Below are positions 40,933 to 49,909 of a DNA stretch of 64,000 nucleotides, in pieces. Under the pieces are notes generated by a model that had not been told where the DNA came from, did not search any database, and worked only from the letters and a program-made list of their open reading frames with translations. Where the stretch lies: NCBI GenBank assembly GCA_035506575.1, contig DATJPD010000100.1, positions 124,001 to 188,000 on the forward strand, read 5' to 3'. Each line of letters begins with the position of its first letter. Position 1 is the first letter of the stretch. The DNA comes from DATJPD01 sp035506575 (GTDB taxonomy: Bacteria; Pseudomonadota; Alphaproteobacteria; CACIAM-22H2). Position numbers and translations under genes: made by a program.

Positions 40933-43689
40933 ATGGCGGGACTGGCCGGCATCGCGTTCCTGAGCCCGCTGTGGCTCGCCGTCCTGGCAGCGCTGCCCGT
41001 CCTGTGGTGGCTCCTGCGCATCACCCCGCCGGCGCCGCGCCGCGCACGCTTTCCGGCCATCCAGCTGCTGCTCGGGCTCCATCCGCGCGAAGAGACGCCG
41101 GCGCAAACGCCGCTGTGGCTGTTGCTGCTGCGTCTCTTGATCGCCGGGCTGATCATCCTGGCGCTCGCCCATCCGCTGCTCAATCCCGGCGCGCGCCTCG
41201 CGAGCACCGGACCGGTCTTGATCGTGGTCGACGACGATTGGGCTGCGGCGCGCGACTGGGAGGCGCGGCAGGCGATGCTGGCCGACCTCATCGACCGGGC
41301 CGGGCGCAACCGCCAGCCGGTGATGATCCTGCCAACCTCGCCGTCGGTCGAGGGTGGGCCGCCGCAGCCGACGCGGCTGGCGCCCGCCGGCGAGGCGCGC
41401 AGCCTGGCCGGCGCCCTCGCCCCCAAGCCCTGGCCCGCGGACCTTGCGGCGGCCACTCGGGCACTCGACGGCATCCATCTGCCAGGTGCGGCCAACGTGG
41501 TCTACGTGTCGGATGGGCTGGCCAAGCCCGACCTCGATGCGTTTCTCGAGCACCTGCAGCACGTGGGCGGAGTGCAGCTCTTCACCGACCCCGAGGACCA
41601 TCTCGCGCGCCTTCTCCTGCCGCCCGCATCGGAAAGCGACGGCCTGACAGTGACGGCGGTGCGCGCCGCCGGCGGGCCGTCGACGGCCGCCTTCGTGCGA
41701 GCGCTGGGCGATGACGGCCGGCTGCTCGGCCGCGAGCGGCTGCAATGGCCGGACGGCCAGACCAATGCCAGCGCGCGCGTAACCTTGCCGACGGAGCTGC
41801 GCAACCGCGTCGTGCGCCTGGAGATCGAGGGCGAGGCCTCGGCCGGGGCCGTGGTGCTGGTCGACGAGCGCTGGCGCCGGCGTCCGGTCGGCATCTTCTC
41901 CGGCGGTGCTGCCGAGCGCGAGCAGCCGCTGCTGGCCGACACGTACTACCTGCAGCGCGCGCTGGCACCCTATGCCGAGCTGCGTAGCGGAGCACCCGCG
42001 GAGCTGTTGAAGCGGCAGCTCGCGGTGCTCGTGCTCTCCGACAGCGGCAAGCTGTCGCAGCCCGATTTCGCGGCGGTCGATGCGTGGATGCGCAAGGGGG
42101 GCATGGTGATCCGCTTCGCGGGTCCGCGCATGACCGAGGGCAGCGACGACTTCGTGCCGGTCCCCTTGCGCGGCGGCGGCCGCACCTTCGGCGGTGCGAT
42201 GTCGTGGGCGCAGCCGGTCGGCCTGGCGCCGTTCCCGGCCAACAGCCCGTTCGCAGGCCTGGCCGTGCCGTCCGACGTCAAAGTGTCGCGCCAGGTGCTG
42301 GCCGAGCCGAGCCTCGACCTCACCGACAAGACATGGGCGCGGCTCGCCGACGGAACGCCGCTTGTGACGGCAGACCGGCGCCGCGACGGATGGCTCGTCC
42401 TCATCCACACGACGGCGACGCCGGACTGGTCGAGCCTGCCGATGTCGGGACTGTTCGTGCAGATGCTGCAGCGGTTGGTGGCCCTCTCGCAGGGTGTGAC
42501 CGGCGAGGCCGGAGATGCCATCCTGCCGCCCTTGAGCTCGCTGGACGGGTTCGGGCGGCTGCAGGCGGCGACATCGGGGGCCCTGGCGATCGCGGCCCAC
42601 GACTTCGCCACCGTGAAGGTCGGCCCGAAATATCCGCCCGGCTTCTATGGCGCCGAGTTCGGCCGGCGCGCGCTCAACCTCTCGGCGTCTGTACCCAGTC
42701 CCAAGCCGATCGCCAATGTCCCCGGCGGGGTGACGCGCGGCGTCCTCCAGGGAAGCCGCGAGGTCGACGTGAAGCCGTGGCTGCTGGTCATGGCGTTCGC
42801 CCTGCTCCTCGTCGACGTCATCGTCAGCCTGCTGCTGCGCGGGTTGTGGGGCCGCTTCGGCTGGCGGCGCAGCGCGGGGACGGCGACGGTCATCGCGCTT
42901 GCCGTGCTCGCCGCATCCTCGGCCTCCGCCCAGACCCGCGCGACCCGGCCGCCGGCCCCACGGCCCCCGGCGGTGCAGGACGACGGCAACGCGATGTCGG
43001 CGGCGCTGACGACGCGGCTGGGCTACGTGCAGACCGGCCTCGCCGACGTCGACAACGTGTCGCGCGCCGGGTTGATCGGGCTGGACACAGTGCTGTCGCG
43101 CCGCACCGCCGTGGATCCGGGCGAGCCCGCCCCCGTCGACATCACGCGCGACGAGATGGCGTTCTACCCGCTGCTCTACTGGCCGGTCGTCGCCGAGGAG
43201 CCGCTGCCGCCGCCTGCAGCGCTGGCGCGGGTCGCGGCGTACCTGCGCAACGGCGGCATGATCCTGTTCGACACCCAGGACGGCGACGAAGGCGGACGCA
43301 CGCCCGCGGCCGACCGCCTGCGCGACATCCTGAGCCAGCTCAACCTGCCGCCGCTGACGCCGATCCCCGCCGAGCACGTGCTCACGAAATCGTTCTACCT
43401 GATCTCCGAATTTCCGGGGCGCTGGGTGGGCCAGCCGGTGTGGGTCGAGCAACCCGACGCGCACGTCAACGACGGCGTGTCCTCGGTCGTCATCGGCGCC
43501 AATGGCTGGGCCGCGGCCTGGGCGGTCGACGGCCAAGGCCATCCGATGTTCGCAGCCGTGCCGGGCGGCGAGCCGCAGCGCGAGACCGCGATCCGCTTCG
43601 GCGTGAACCTCGTGATGTACGCGCTGACCGGCAACTACAAGGCCGACCAGGTGCACGTTGACGCGATCCTGGAGCGCCTGCGGCGATGA
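40933..43689 (+). CDS. BatA-like/DUF4159 membrane protein
   Basis: 918 aa. The N-terminus is a BatA-type membrane segment (PLWLAVLAALPVLWWLLRITPP...ARFPAIQLLLGL, then LLLLRLLIAGLIILALAHPLL). A vWA-like region (VLIVVDDDWAAARDW) and a GATase-like middle (DSGKLSQPDFAAVDAWMRKGG) follow. After a further membrane helix (about 610-640) comes a C-terminal DUF4159 domain (MAFYPLLYWPVVAEEP, YLRNGGMILFDTQDGDEGG). It abuts DUF58 and overlaps the next gene by 4 nt. Probably cell-envelope related; role unproven. Confidence 0.85.
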   Translation: MAGLAGIAFLSPLWLAVLAALPVLWWLLRITPPAPRRARFPAIQLLLGLHPREETPAQTPLWLLLLRLLIAGLIILALAHPLLNPGARLASTGPVLIVVDDDWAAARDWEARQAMLADLIDRAGRNRQPVMILPTSPSVEGGPPQPTRLAPAGEARSLAGALAPKPWPADLAAATRALDGIHLPGAANVVYVSDGLAKPDLDAFLEHLQHVGGVQLFTDPEDHLARLLLPPASESDGLTVTAVRAAGGPSTAAFVRALGDDGRLLGRERLQWPDGQTNASARVTLPTELRNRVVRLEIEGEASAGAVVLVDERWRRRPVGIFSGGAAEREQPLLADTYYLQRALAPYAELRSGAPAELLKRQLAVLVLSDSGKLSQPDFAAVDAWMRKGGMVIRFAGPRMTEGSDDFVPVPLRGGGRTFGGAMSWAQPVGLAPFPANSPFAGLAVPSDVKVSRQVLAEPSLDLTDKTWARLADGTPLVTADRRRDGWLVLIHTTATPDWSSLPMSGLFVQMLQRLVALSQGVTGEAGDAILPPLSSLDGFGRLQAATSGALAIAAHDFATVKVGPKYPPGFYGAEFGRRALNLSASVPSPKPIANVPGGVTRGVLQGSREVDVKPWLLVMAFALLLVDVIVSLLLRGLWGRFGWRRSAGTATVIALAVLAASSASAQTRATRPPAPRPPAVQDDGNAMSAALTTRLGYVQTGLADVDNVSRAGLIGLDTVLSRRTAVDPGEPAPVDITRDEMAFYPLLYWPVVAEEPLPPPAALARVAAYLRNGGMILFDTQDGDEGGRTPAADRLRDILSQLNLPPLTPIPAEHVLTKSFYLISEFPGRWVGQPVWVEQPDAHVNDGVSSVVIGANGWAAAWAVDGQGHPMFAAVPGGEPQRETAIRFGVNLVMYALTGNYKADQVHVDAILERLRR

Positions 43690-45797
43690 ACGGCGACCTC
43701 ACCTTCGCGCTGTCGCCGCTGGTCCCGATGGCCGTCGTGATCGGCGGCGCCGTGCTCGGCGTCATCGCCGTGGCCGTCCTGTGGGCGATGCGCGCCCGCG
43801 GGGCGCTGTGGCGCACGCTCGCGGTCGCGGGACTGGTGGCGGCCCTGCTCAACCCGACCGCGGTCGTCGAGGACCGGCGGCCGCTCCCCGACGTGGCCGT
43901 GGTCGTGGCCGACGACAGCCCGAGCCAGAACATCGGCCAGCGCCGCGAGCGCACTGAGGCGGCGCTCAAGACTCTTCAGGAGCGCCTCGGCCAGCAGAGC
44001 GGCCTCGAGCTCCGGGTCGTGCATGCCGGGGCCCAGCAGAACGCGCTCGGCGGCAACGACGGCACGCGCTTGTTCGAAGCCGTGGAGCGGGCCTTGGGCG
44101 ACGTGCCGCAGTCGCGCCTCGCCGGCGTGATCATGCTGACCGACGGCCAGGTCCACGACGCCCCGCTCGAGGCATCGGCGGTGCACGTCCCCGCACCCGT
44201 GCACGTGCTGCTGACCGGGGAGCACCACGAAATCGACCGCAGACTGACCGTCGAGCGCGCCCCCACCTACGGCATCGTCGGCAAGCCGCAGGCGATGACG
44301 ATCAAGGTCGACGACGGGCCCGACGCGCCCAAGGGCGAAATCGCGCGGGTCGACATGATCCGCGATGGCGGCGAGCCGCAGACGTTGCGCATCCCGGTGG
44401 GTGTGCCGACCGACGTGAACTTCACCCTGGACCACGAGGGCCCGACGATCTTCGAGCTGGGCGCCGAGCCGGGGCCCAAGGAGCTGACGCTCGAGAACAA
44501 CCGGGCTGTCGTCGTCGTCAACGGCGTGCGCGACCGCTTGCGCGTCCTCCTGGTGACCGGCGAGCCGCACCCGGGCGAGCGCGCCTGGCGCAACCTGTTG
44601 AAGTCCGACCCGTCGGTCGATCTCGTGCATTTCACCATTCTGCGGCCGCCCGAGGCGCAGGACTTCACGCCGGTGAACGAGCTGTCGCTGATCGCCTTCC
44701 CGATCCGCGAGCTATTCGAGGTCAAGCTGCACGAGTTCGACCTCGTGATCTTCGACCGTTACCGCAGGCGCGACGTGCTCGCCCAGATCTATCTCGACAA
44801 CATCGTGCGCTACGTGCGCACGGGCGGCGCCCTCCTGGTCGCGACCGGCCCCAATGTCGGCGGCAATAACAACCTCTTCAACTCGCCGCTCGCCCAGATC
44901 CTGCCGGGCACGCCGACCGGCACGACCTTCGAGGAGCCGTTCAAGCCCAAGGTGACCGAGCTCGGCCGCCGCCATCCGGTGACCGCCGATCTTCCGGGCG
45001 CGGGCAACCGGCTGCCGCAAGGCGGATGGAGCGATCCCACCTGGGGCGACTGGTTCCGGCATGTCGACATCGATCCCAGGCGCGGCCAGGTGCTGATGTC
45101 CGGGGCGCGCGACCGGCCGCTCCTGATGCTCGACCGCGTCGGCGACGGCCGGGTGGCGCAGATCATGTCCGACCAGATCTGGCTGTGGGCGCGCGGCTAC
45201 GAAAGCGGCGGGCCGGCGGCCGAGCTCCTGCGGCGCATCGCGCACTGGCTGATGAAGGAGCCGGAGCTCGAGGAGAACGACCTCCAGGCGCTGGTCCATG
45301 GCGACCGCATCGAGGTGATCCGGCGCTCGCTCGAGAAGAACGAGCGCCCGGTCGAGGTGACCACTCCCTCGGGGCAGAAGCAGACCCTCGATCTGACCGA
45401 CGCCGACGACGGGCGCGCGACCGGCAGCTTCAAGGTCACCGAGTCCGGGCTCTATCACATCACCGACGGCCAGCGCATCGCCATCGCCGCGGTCGGCGCC
45501 CTCAACCCGGTCGAGTTCGCCGACGTGCGCACCACCGAGGACAAGGTGCGCATTGCGGCCACCGCGACCGGCGGGCAGGTGCTGTGGCTCGTCGACGGCA
45601 TGCCCGATCTACGGCGCGTGCGCGCCGGCCGCGACATGGGCGGCCACGAACCGGGCGGGCGCGGCTGGCTGGGCCTGCGCGAAAACGGCGACTACGTGGT
45701 GGTGGGCATCACGCAGTTCCCGCTCCTGCCGGGCATCGCCGTGTTCGTGCTGGCACTCGTCACCCTTGTCATGGCGTGGCGGCGCGAAGGCCGGTAG
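43686..45797 (+). CDS. Large membrane protein with vWA/GATase-like periplasmic region
   Basis: 703 aa. Two N-terminal helices (VPMAVVIGGAVLGVIAVAVLWAM and TLAVAGLVAALLNPTAVV) and one at the C-terminus (LLPGIAVFVLALVTLVMAW) flank a soluble body. The body starts like a degenerate vWA domain (VAVVVADDSPSQNIGQR, GVIMLTDGQVHD) and continues with a class I glutamine-amidotransferase-like fold (RLRVLLVTGEPHPGERAWR, YVRTGGALLVATGPNVGG) lacking an evident catalytic cysteine. Last gene of the moxR operon. Confidence 0.8.
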   Translation: MNGDLTFALSPLVPMAVVIGGAVLGVIAVAVLWAMRARGALWRTLAVAGLVAALLNPTAVVEDRRPLPDVAVVVADDSPSQNIGQRRERTEAALKTLQERLGQQSGLELRVVHAGAQQNALGGNDGTRLFEAVERALGDVPQSRLAGVIMLTDGQVHDAPLEASAVHVPAPVHVLLTGEHHEIDRRLTVERAPTYGIVGKPQAMTIKVDDGPDAPKGEIARVDMIRDGGEPQTLRIPVGVPTDVNFTLDHEGPTIFELGAEPGPKELTLENNRAVVVVNGVRDRLRVLLVTGEPHPGERAWRNLLKSDPSVDLVHFTILRPPEAQDFTPVNELSLIAFPIRELFEVKLHEFDLVIFDRYRRRDVLAQIYLDNIVRYVRTGGALLVATGPNVGGNNNLFNSPLAQILPGTPTGTTFEEPFKPKVTELGRRHPVTADLPGAGNRLPQGGWSDPTWGDWFRHVDIDPRRGQVLMSGARDRPLLMLDRVGDGRVAQIMSDQIWLWARGYESGGPAAELLRRIAHWLMKEPELEENDLQALVHGDRIEVIRRSLEKNERPVEVTTPSGQKQTLDLTDADDGRATGSFKVTESGLYHITDGQRIAIAAVGALNPVEFADVRTTEDKVRIAATATGGQVLWLVDGMPDLRRVRAGRDMGGHEPGGRGWLGLRENGDYVVVGITQFPLLPGIAVFVLALVTLVMAWRREGR

Positions 45798-45847
45798 CCG
45801 TTTCAGAGGCATTGACCGCGATTCGGCCGCGGGCGAAGGTGCGGGCG

Positions 45848-47731
45848 ATGCCCGATATCTTCGAGTTGCTGCGCGACGGTCTCGCCCATCACCAGGCCGG
45901 GCGCTCCCAAGACGCCGAAGCGGCCTATCGGGCGGTGCTGGCCGTCGAACCCGGCCAGGTGAAGGCGCTCTATCTGCTGGGCGTCCTCTACACCGCGGCG
46001 GGCCGGCTCGACGAGGCGATCGAGCTGCTGCAGCGCGCGGTCGCCGGCGACCCGAACGACACGGATGCCCGGTTCAACCTCGGCAACGCGCTTTATCGCA
46101 AGGGCGACCCGCACGCCGCCCTGGCACAGTACCGGATCGTGGTCGAGCAGCGGCCGGGCTATGGCGATGTGTACGCGAACATGGGGCGGGTCCATCTCGA
46201 CCTCGGCGACGTCGAGGCTTCGCTGGCGGCCTGCCGCACCGCGGTCCAGCGCAAGCCCGCGCTGGCCGAAGGCCACACCAATCTCGGCCTCGCCCTGCTC
46301 GCGGCCGACCGCATCCCCGAGGCGATCGAGGCTTTCCAGGCGGCCCTCGGGCGCCAGCCGCAATCGGCCGCGGCGCATGCCAATCTCGCCAACGCGCTGA
46401 CGCGCGCGCGCCGCTTTTCCGAGGCGGTCGACGAAGCACGCGCCGCCCTCGCCCGCGATCCCGACATCGCGGATGCGTATGTGACCTTGGGCTCGGCGCT
46501 GCGCGAGCTCGGGCGCGCGGAGGACGCGATCGCGGCCCTGCGGCGCGCGACGCTGCTGGCACCCGACTCCGCACCGGCGCATGCGAATCTCGGCAACACG
46601 CTTCTGGAGCAGGACGACATGGCCGGAGCCGAGGCCGCGTTCCGGCGCGCGCTCGAGCTCAATGCCGATCTCCCGGAGGCGCATTCGGGCCTCGGCTACC
46701 TCCTCACCAACGCCAAGCGCTTTCCCGAGGCGATCGCCGCCTGCGAACGCGCCATCGCCCTCCGCCCCGACTTTGCCGAGGCGCACTGGAACGAGGGCTT
46801 TGCGTATCTGCTCGCCGGCGATTTCGAGCACGGCTGGGAAAAATACGAATGGCGCAAGCGCCACCCGCGCTACGCCGCCGCGTATCCCAGCTTCGATGCC
46901 CCGACCTGGGAGGGCGAGGACATCGCCGGGCGCACGCTCATGATCCATGCCGAGCAGGGCCTCGGCGATTCGATCCAGTTCATCCGCTACGCAGAGCCGC
47001 TGGCGGCGCGCGGCGCGCGCGTCGTCGTCGCCTGCGATCCGGCGCTGATCGGACTCTTCCAGCGGGTGCGCGGCGTCGCCGCCGCGGTCGACAAGAACGG
47101 CCCGCTGCCGCCCTTCGACGTCTGGATCGACCAGATGAGCCTGCCGCGCGTGACCCGCACGCGCCTCGAGTCCATCCCGGCGCCCGAGAGCTACCTGTCG
47201 GCCGATCCGGCGCGCGCCGCCGCATGGCGACGGGAACTCCCGGAGGGGCTCAAGATCGGACTCGTCTGGGCGGGGAACCCGACGCACTCGAACGATCGCC
47301 GCCGTTCGATGCCGGTCGAGGCGGTGCGACCGTTGGTGGCGGTTCCGGGCCCGACCTTCGTCAGTCTGCAGGTGGGAGCAAAAAGCCGCGAGGTCGAACG
47401 CCTGCCCGGCGTCCTCGACATCGCAGGCAAGCTCACCGATTTCATGGAGACCGCGGCGGTGGTCGACACGCTCGACCTGGTAATCGCGGTGGACACGGCC
47501 GTGACGCATCTTGCGGGGGCGCTGGGCAAGCCGGCCTGGACCTTGCTGCCGTTCGATCCGGACTGGCGCTGGGTCGTGGCGCATGCGGACGATACGCCGT
47601 GGTACCCGTCGATGCGCCTGTTCCGCCAGAGCCGCGGGGGCGACTGGGCCGGCGTGGTGGCGCGCGTCGCGACGGCCTTAACCATACTCGCCGGCGGCGA
47701 TCGCTCGGTGCTGCGGCCCCACCGGTCCTAA
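45848..47731 (+). CDS. TPR-repeat protein with C-terminal glycosyltransferase (GT9-like) domain
   Basis: 627 aa. About nine TPR units fill residues 1-340 (for example ALYLLGVLYTAAGRLDEAIELLQRAV and AHANLGNTLLEQDDMAGAEAAF). The C-terminal part (about 385-610) resembles the heptosyltransferase/GT-B fold: LMIHAEQGLGDSIQFIRYAEPL, LKIGLVWAGNPTHSNDRRRS, DTLDLVIAVDTAVTHLAGALGKPAWTLLP. This TPR-GT layout is common in alphaproteobacteria; activity is unproven. 50 nt downstream of the moxR operon, start ATG at 45848. Confidence 0.85.
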   Translation: MPDIFELLRDGLAHHQAGRSQDAEAAYRAVLAVEPGQVKALYLLGVLYTAAGRLDEAIELLQRAVAGDPNDTDARFNLGNALYRKGDPHAALAQYRIVVEQRPGYGDVYANMGRVHLDLGDVEASLAACRTAVQRKPALAEGHTNLGLALLAADRIPEAIEAFQAALGRQPQSAAAHANLANALTRARRFSEAVDEARAALARDPDIADAYVTLGSALRELGRAEDAIAALRRATLLAPDSAPAHANLGNTLLEQDDMAGAEAAFRRALELNADLPEAHSGLGYLLTNAKRFPEAIAACERAIALRPDFAEAHWNEGFAYLLAGDFEHGWEKYEWRKRHPRYAAAYPSFDAPTWEGEDIAGRTLMIHAEQGLGDSIQFIRYAEPLAARGARVVVACDPALIGLFQRVRGVAAAVDKNGPLPPFDVWIDQMSLPRVTRTRLESIPAPESYLSADPARAAAWRRELPEGLKIGLVWAGNPTHSNDRRRSMPVEAVRPLVAVPGPTFVSLQVGAKSREVERLPGVLDIAGKLTDFMETAAVVDTLDLVIAVDTAVTHLAGALGKPAWTLLPFDPDWRWVVAHADDTPWYPSMRLFRQSRGGDWAGVVARVATALTILAGGDRSVLRPHRS

Positions 47732-47747
47732 CGTAGGGGTTAACGGT

Positions 47748-47763
47748 GCCGCGCTTGCGCGGC
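47748..47763. terminator. Short GC hairpin after TPR-glycosyltransferase gene
   Basis: GCCGCGC-TT-GCGCGGC, a 7-bp stem with a 2-nt loop, 16 nt after the stop codon. No T-tract; only a possible terminator or processing site before the small downstream gene. Confidence 0.35.
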
Positions 47764-47790
47764 TCATGACTTCGTTAGTACAGTCCGCGC

Positions 47791-48132
47791 ATGAGCGACA
47801 ACCCGCCCGAAAGCCCTTTGCCAGCCGAAGGTGCCGCGCCCGCGGGCCTGGCGCTCAACGAGAAGGCGCCGGCCGTCCAGGCCCTGCGCATCTTGCAGCA
47901 GCTCGTCGTCGAGGCGCGGCGCGACGTGCAGTTCCGCAACTACGCCGAAGTGGACCTGCGGGTCATGAACGAAGACGTTCAGGTGGCTCTCGCCAAAAAT
48001 CCGAGAGATGCCTCGGCGGTGCAGTGGCTGCGCCAGCTGGCGCTGTCGTGGAACACCAAGCTGCGCGGCAATCCCGCCCTGCGCTTCCGCCGCATGTTCG
48101 ACCTGATCGAAAGCGCGAAGACGGGCCGCTAG
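47791..48132 (+). CDS. Small conserved-looking protein of unknown function
   Basis: 113 aa, not recognised. Soluble, mostly helical by composition, with an acidic/Pro-rich N-terminus and a basic C-terminal half (VMNEDVQVALAKNPRDASAVQWLRQLALSW, LRFRRMFDLIESAKTGR). No signal or membrane segment. Codon use matches its neighbours. Confidence 0.65.
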   Translation: MSDNPPESPLPAEGAAPAGLALNEKAPAVQALRILQQLVVEARRDVQFRNYAEVDLRVMNEDVQVALAKNPRDASAVQWLRQLALSWNTKLRGNPALRFRRMFDLIESAKTGR

Positions 48133-48176
48133 GCCGCCGCACTCAAATCGCCCGCGCTTATTTATGTCGCCCCTGC

Positions 48177-48692
48177 TTATGTCGACGGCCTGAGGTCGCT
48201 GAGCGGATAGGCACCGACCAGTAGCATCGCCACTCTGCCCGCCGCATCGCCGAGCGGCAGCACGAGCCGCTCCCACGTCACCACCTGCGACATCCGCTCC
48301 GCCTTCGCCCCGGCGGGGCGCAGGCCGGTCGGCACACCCTCGAACAGTGCCGTGTACAGCCGCGCCCGCGGCTGCGCGGTCGAGCGCACGGCCTCGTAGT
48401 CGCTGCGCACGCGTTCGCGCTGATCGGCCGGCAGCTCATCGACGCTGCGACCGGTCATGTCGAGCCCGAAGCTGTCGACGAATTTCGTTCCGTACAGGCG
48501 ATAGACGAAGCTCCCCTCCGGAGTCGCATCGATGAGCAGCAGATTGCCAAGCCACGCCCGCATCTCGAGCGGATCGAGATCGGCGCGGACCGGCATGGCG
48601 CGCCCGGCGCGCTTGCCGTCCCAGTAGGCATAGAGTGCTGCGAGTCGCGCATCGGTGAGGTCCGGCCGGACAGGCGGAGCGGGATTCTGCAT
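48177..48692 (-). CDS. PAS_5 (PF07310-like) domain protein
   Basis: 171 aa PAS-fold protein of the alphaproteobacterial PAS_5 type: LAALYAYWDGKRAGRAMPVRADLDPLEMRAWLGNLLLIDATPEGSFVYRLYGTKFVDSFG is the family hallmark region, followed by MTGRSVDELP. No output domain is attached and the ligand is unknown. It lies just downstream of tRNA-Gln on the minus strand. Confidence 0.8.
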   Translation of the reverse strand: MQNPAPPVRPDLTDARLAALYAYWDGKRAGRAMPVRADLDPLEMRAWLGNLLLIDATPEGSFVYRLYGTKFVDSFGLDMTGRSVDELPADQRERVRSDYEAVRSTAQPRARLYTALFEGVPTGLRPAGAKAERMSQVVTWERLVLPLGDAAGRVAMLLVGAYPLSDLRPST

Positions 48693-48764
48693 GACAGCCG
48701 CTGCTTGACCCCACGATCAGCCGATCAGCTGGCCTGCCAGCCGTAGCCGCGAAGCGGCGAAGGC

Positions 48765-48839
48765 TGGTTGGGGCGCCAGGATTCGAACCTGGGGATGGCG
48801 GAATCAAAATCCGCTGCCTTACCGCTTGGCTACGCCCCA
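48765..48839 (-). tRNA. tRNA-Gln (anticodon UUG)
   Basis: The minus strand folds as a cloverleaf: acceptor TGGGGCG/CGCCCCA, D-arm around GTAGCCAAGCGGTAAGGC, and anticodon stem GCGGA/TCCGC with loop TTTTGAT, giving anticodon TTG. The T-arm is CCAGGTTCGAATCCTGG. The discriminator A is followed by a genomically encoded CCA (48767-48765). 75 nt including CCA. Confidence 0.95.
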
Positions 48840-48940
48840 AAAACCGGCTCGGGCCTGCTCATACAAGAGCCGGGCCGGATTGTCCAATCAGGCTGGTTTA
48901 CGCCGCTTGGCTTGGGGGCGCGCTCGGACGGCGGACCGGC

Positions 48941-49909
48941 TCACGCCGCCTTGGAGGCGACGTTCTTGAGGAACCAGTCGTAGGTGCAGGTGAAACCCTC
49001 TTCGAGGCCGGTCTTGGCCGTCCAGCCCAGCTTCGCGAGCCGGCTCACGTCGAGGAGCTTCTGCGGGGCGCCATCGGGCTTCGATGTGTTATAGGTGAAG
49101 TCGCCGCGATAGCCCACGACGCGCGCCACCGTCTCGGCGAGCTCGCGGATCGTGACGTCGCTGCCGGTGCCGACGTTCACCGTGTCATCCGCCGAGTAGC
49201 GCTCCATGAGGAACACGCAGGCATCGGCGAGATCGTCGACGTAGAGGAACTCGCGGCGCGGCTTGCCGGTGCCCCAGATCTCGATGCTGGGCGCGTTCGT
49301 CTGCTTGGCGCGATGCGTCTTCAGCACCATCGCGGCCGGCACGTGGCTCTCCTGCGGATCGAAATTGTCGCCCGGCCCGTAGAGGTTGGTCGGCATCGCG
49401 GAGATGAAGTCGCATTTGTGCTGCCGGCGGTAGGCCTGGCACATCTTGAGGCCGGCGATCTTGGCGATCGCGTACCATTCATTGGTCGGCTCCAAAGGCC
49501 CGGTGAGGAGCGACTCTTCCTTCATCGGCTGCGGGGCGAGCCGCGGATAGATGCACGACGAGCCGAGGAAGAGGAGCTTGCCGACGCCGGCGAGCTTGGC
49601 AGCCTGGATCGTGGCCACCTCGATCGCAAGGTTGTCATAGATGAAGTCCGCGGGCCGCGTGCTGTTGGCATGGATGCCTCCGACCTCGGCTGCGGCGATG
49701 AACGCCGCGTCGGGCTTGTTCGCCTTCACCCAGTCCTCGACGGCCGCTTGGCGGGTCAGGTCGAGCGTGCGGCGGTCGGCGGTGAGGATTTCGCAATCGA
49801 GCTGCCGCAGGCGGCGCACGATGGCCGAGCCGACCATGCCTTTGTGGCCGGCCACCCAGACGCGCTTGCCCTGGAGGGGGAACAGGATTTTTTCAGCCAT
49901 GGCGGTCAC
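48941..49909 (-). CDS. fcl: GDP-L-fucose synthase
   Basis: Epimerase/reductase converting GDP-4-keto-6-deoxymannose to GDP-L-fucose with NADPH. 322 aa extended SDR: VWVAGHKGMVGSAIVRRL at the N-terminus, LGSSCIYPRLAPQPMKEE (catalytic Ser) and NEWYAIAKIAGLKMCQAY (YxxxK). Its start overlaps the end of gmd by 17 nt. Substrate for a fucose-containing polysaccharide or glycoprotein, though no polymer genes are adjacent. Confidence 0.95.
   Translation of the reverse strand: MTAMAEKILFPLQGKRVWVAGHKGMVGSAIVRRLRQLDCEILTADRRTLDLTRQAAVEDWVKANKPDAAFIAAAEVGGIHANSTRPADFIYDNLAIEVATIQAAKLAGVGKLLFLGSSCIYPRLAPQPMKEESLLTGPLEPTNEWYAIAKIAGLKMCQAYRRQHKCDFISAMPTNLYGPGDNFDPQESHVPAAMVLKTHRAKQTNAPSIEIWGTGKPRREFLYVDDLADACVFLMERYSADDTVNVGTGSDVTIRELAETVARVVGYRGDFTYNTSKPDGAPQKLLDVSRLAKLGWTAKTGLEEGFTCTYDWFLKNVASKAA

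Noticed and set aside
40585..43656. 1023-codon minus-strand frame
   Set aside because: Antisense of the DUF58 and BatA/DUF4159 genes, whose own frames carry recognised domains and overlap start-to-stop.
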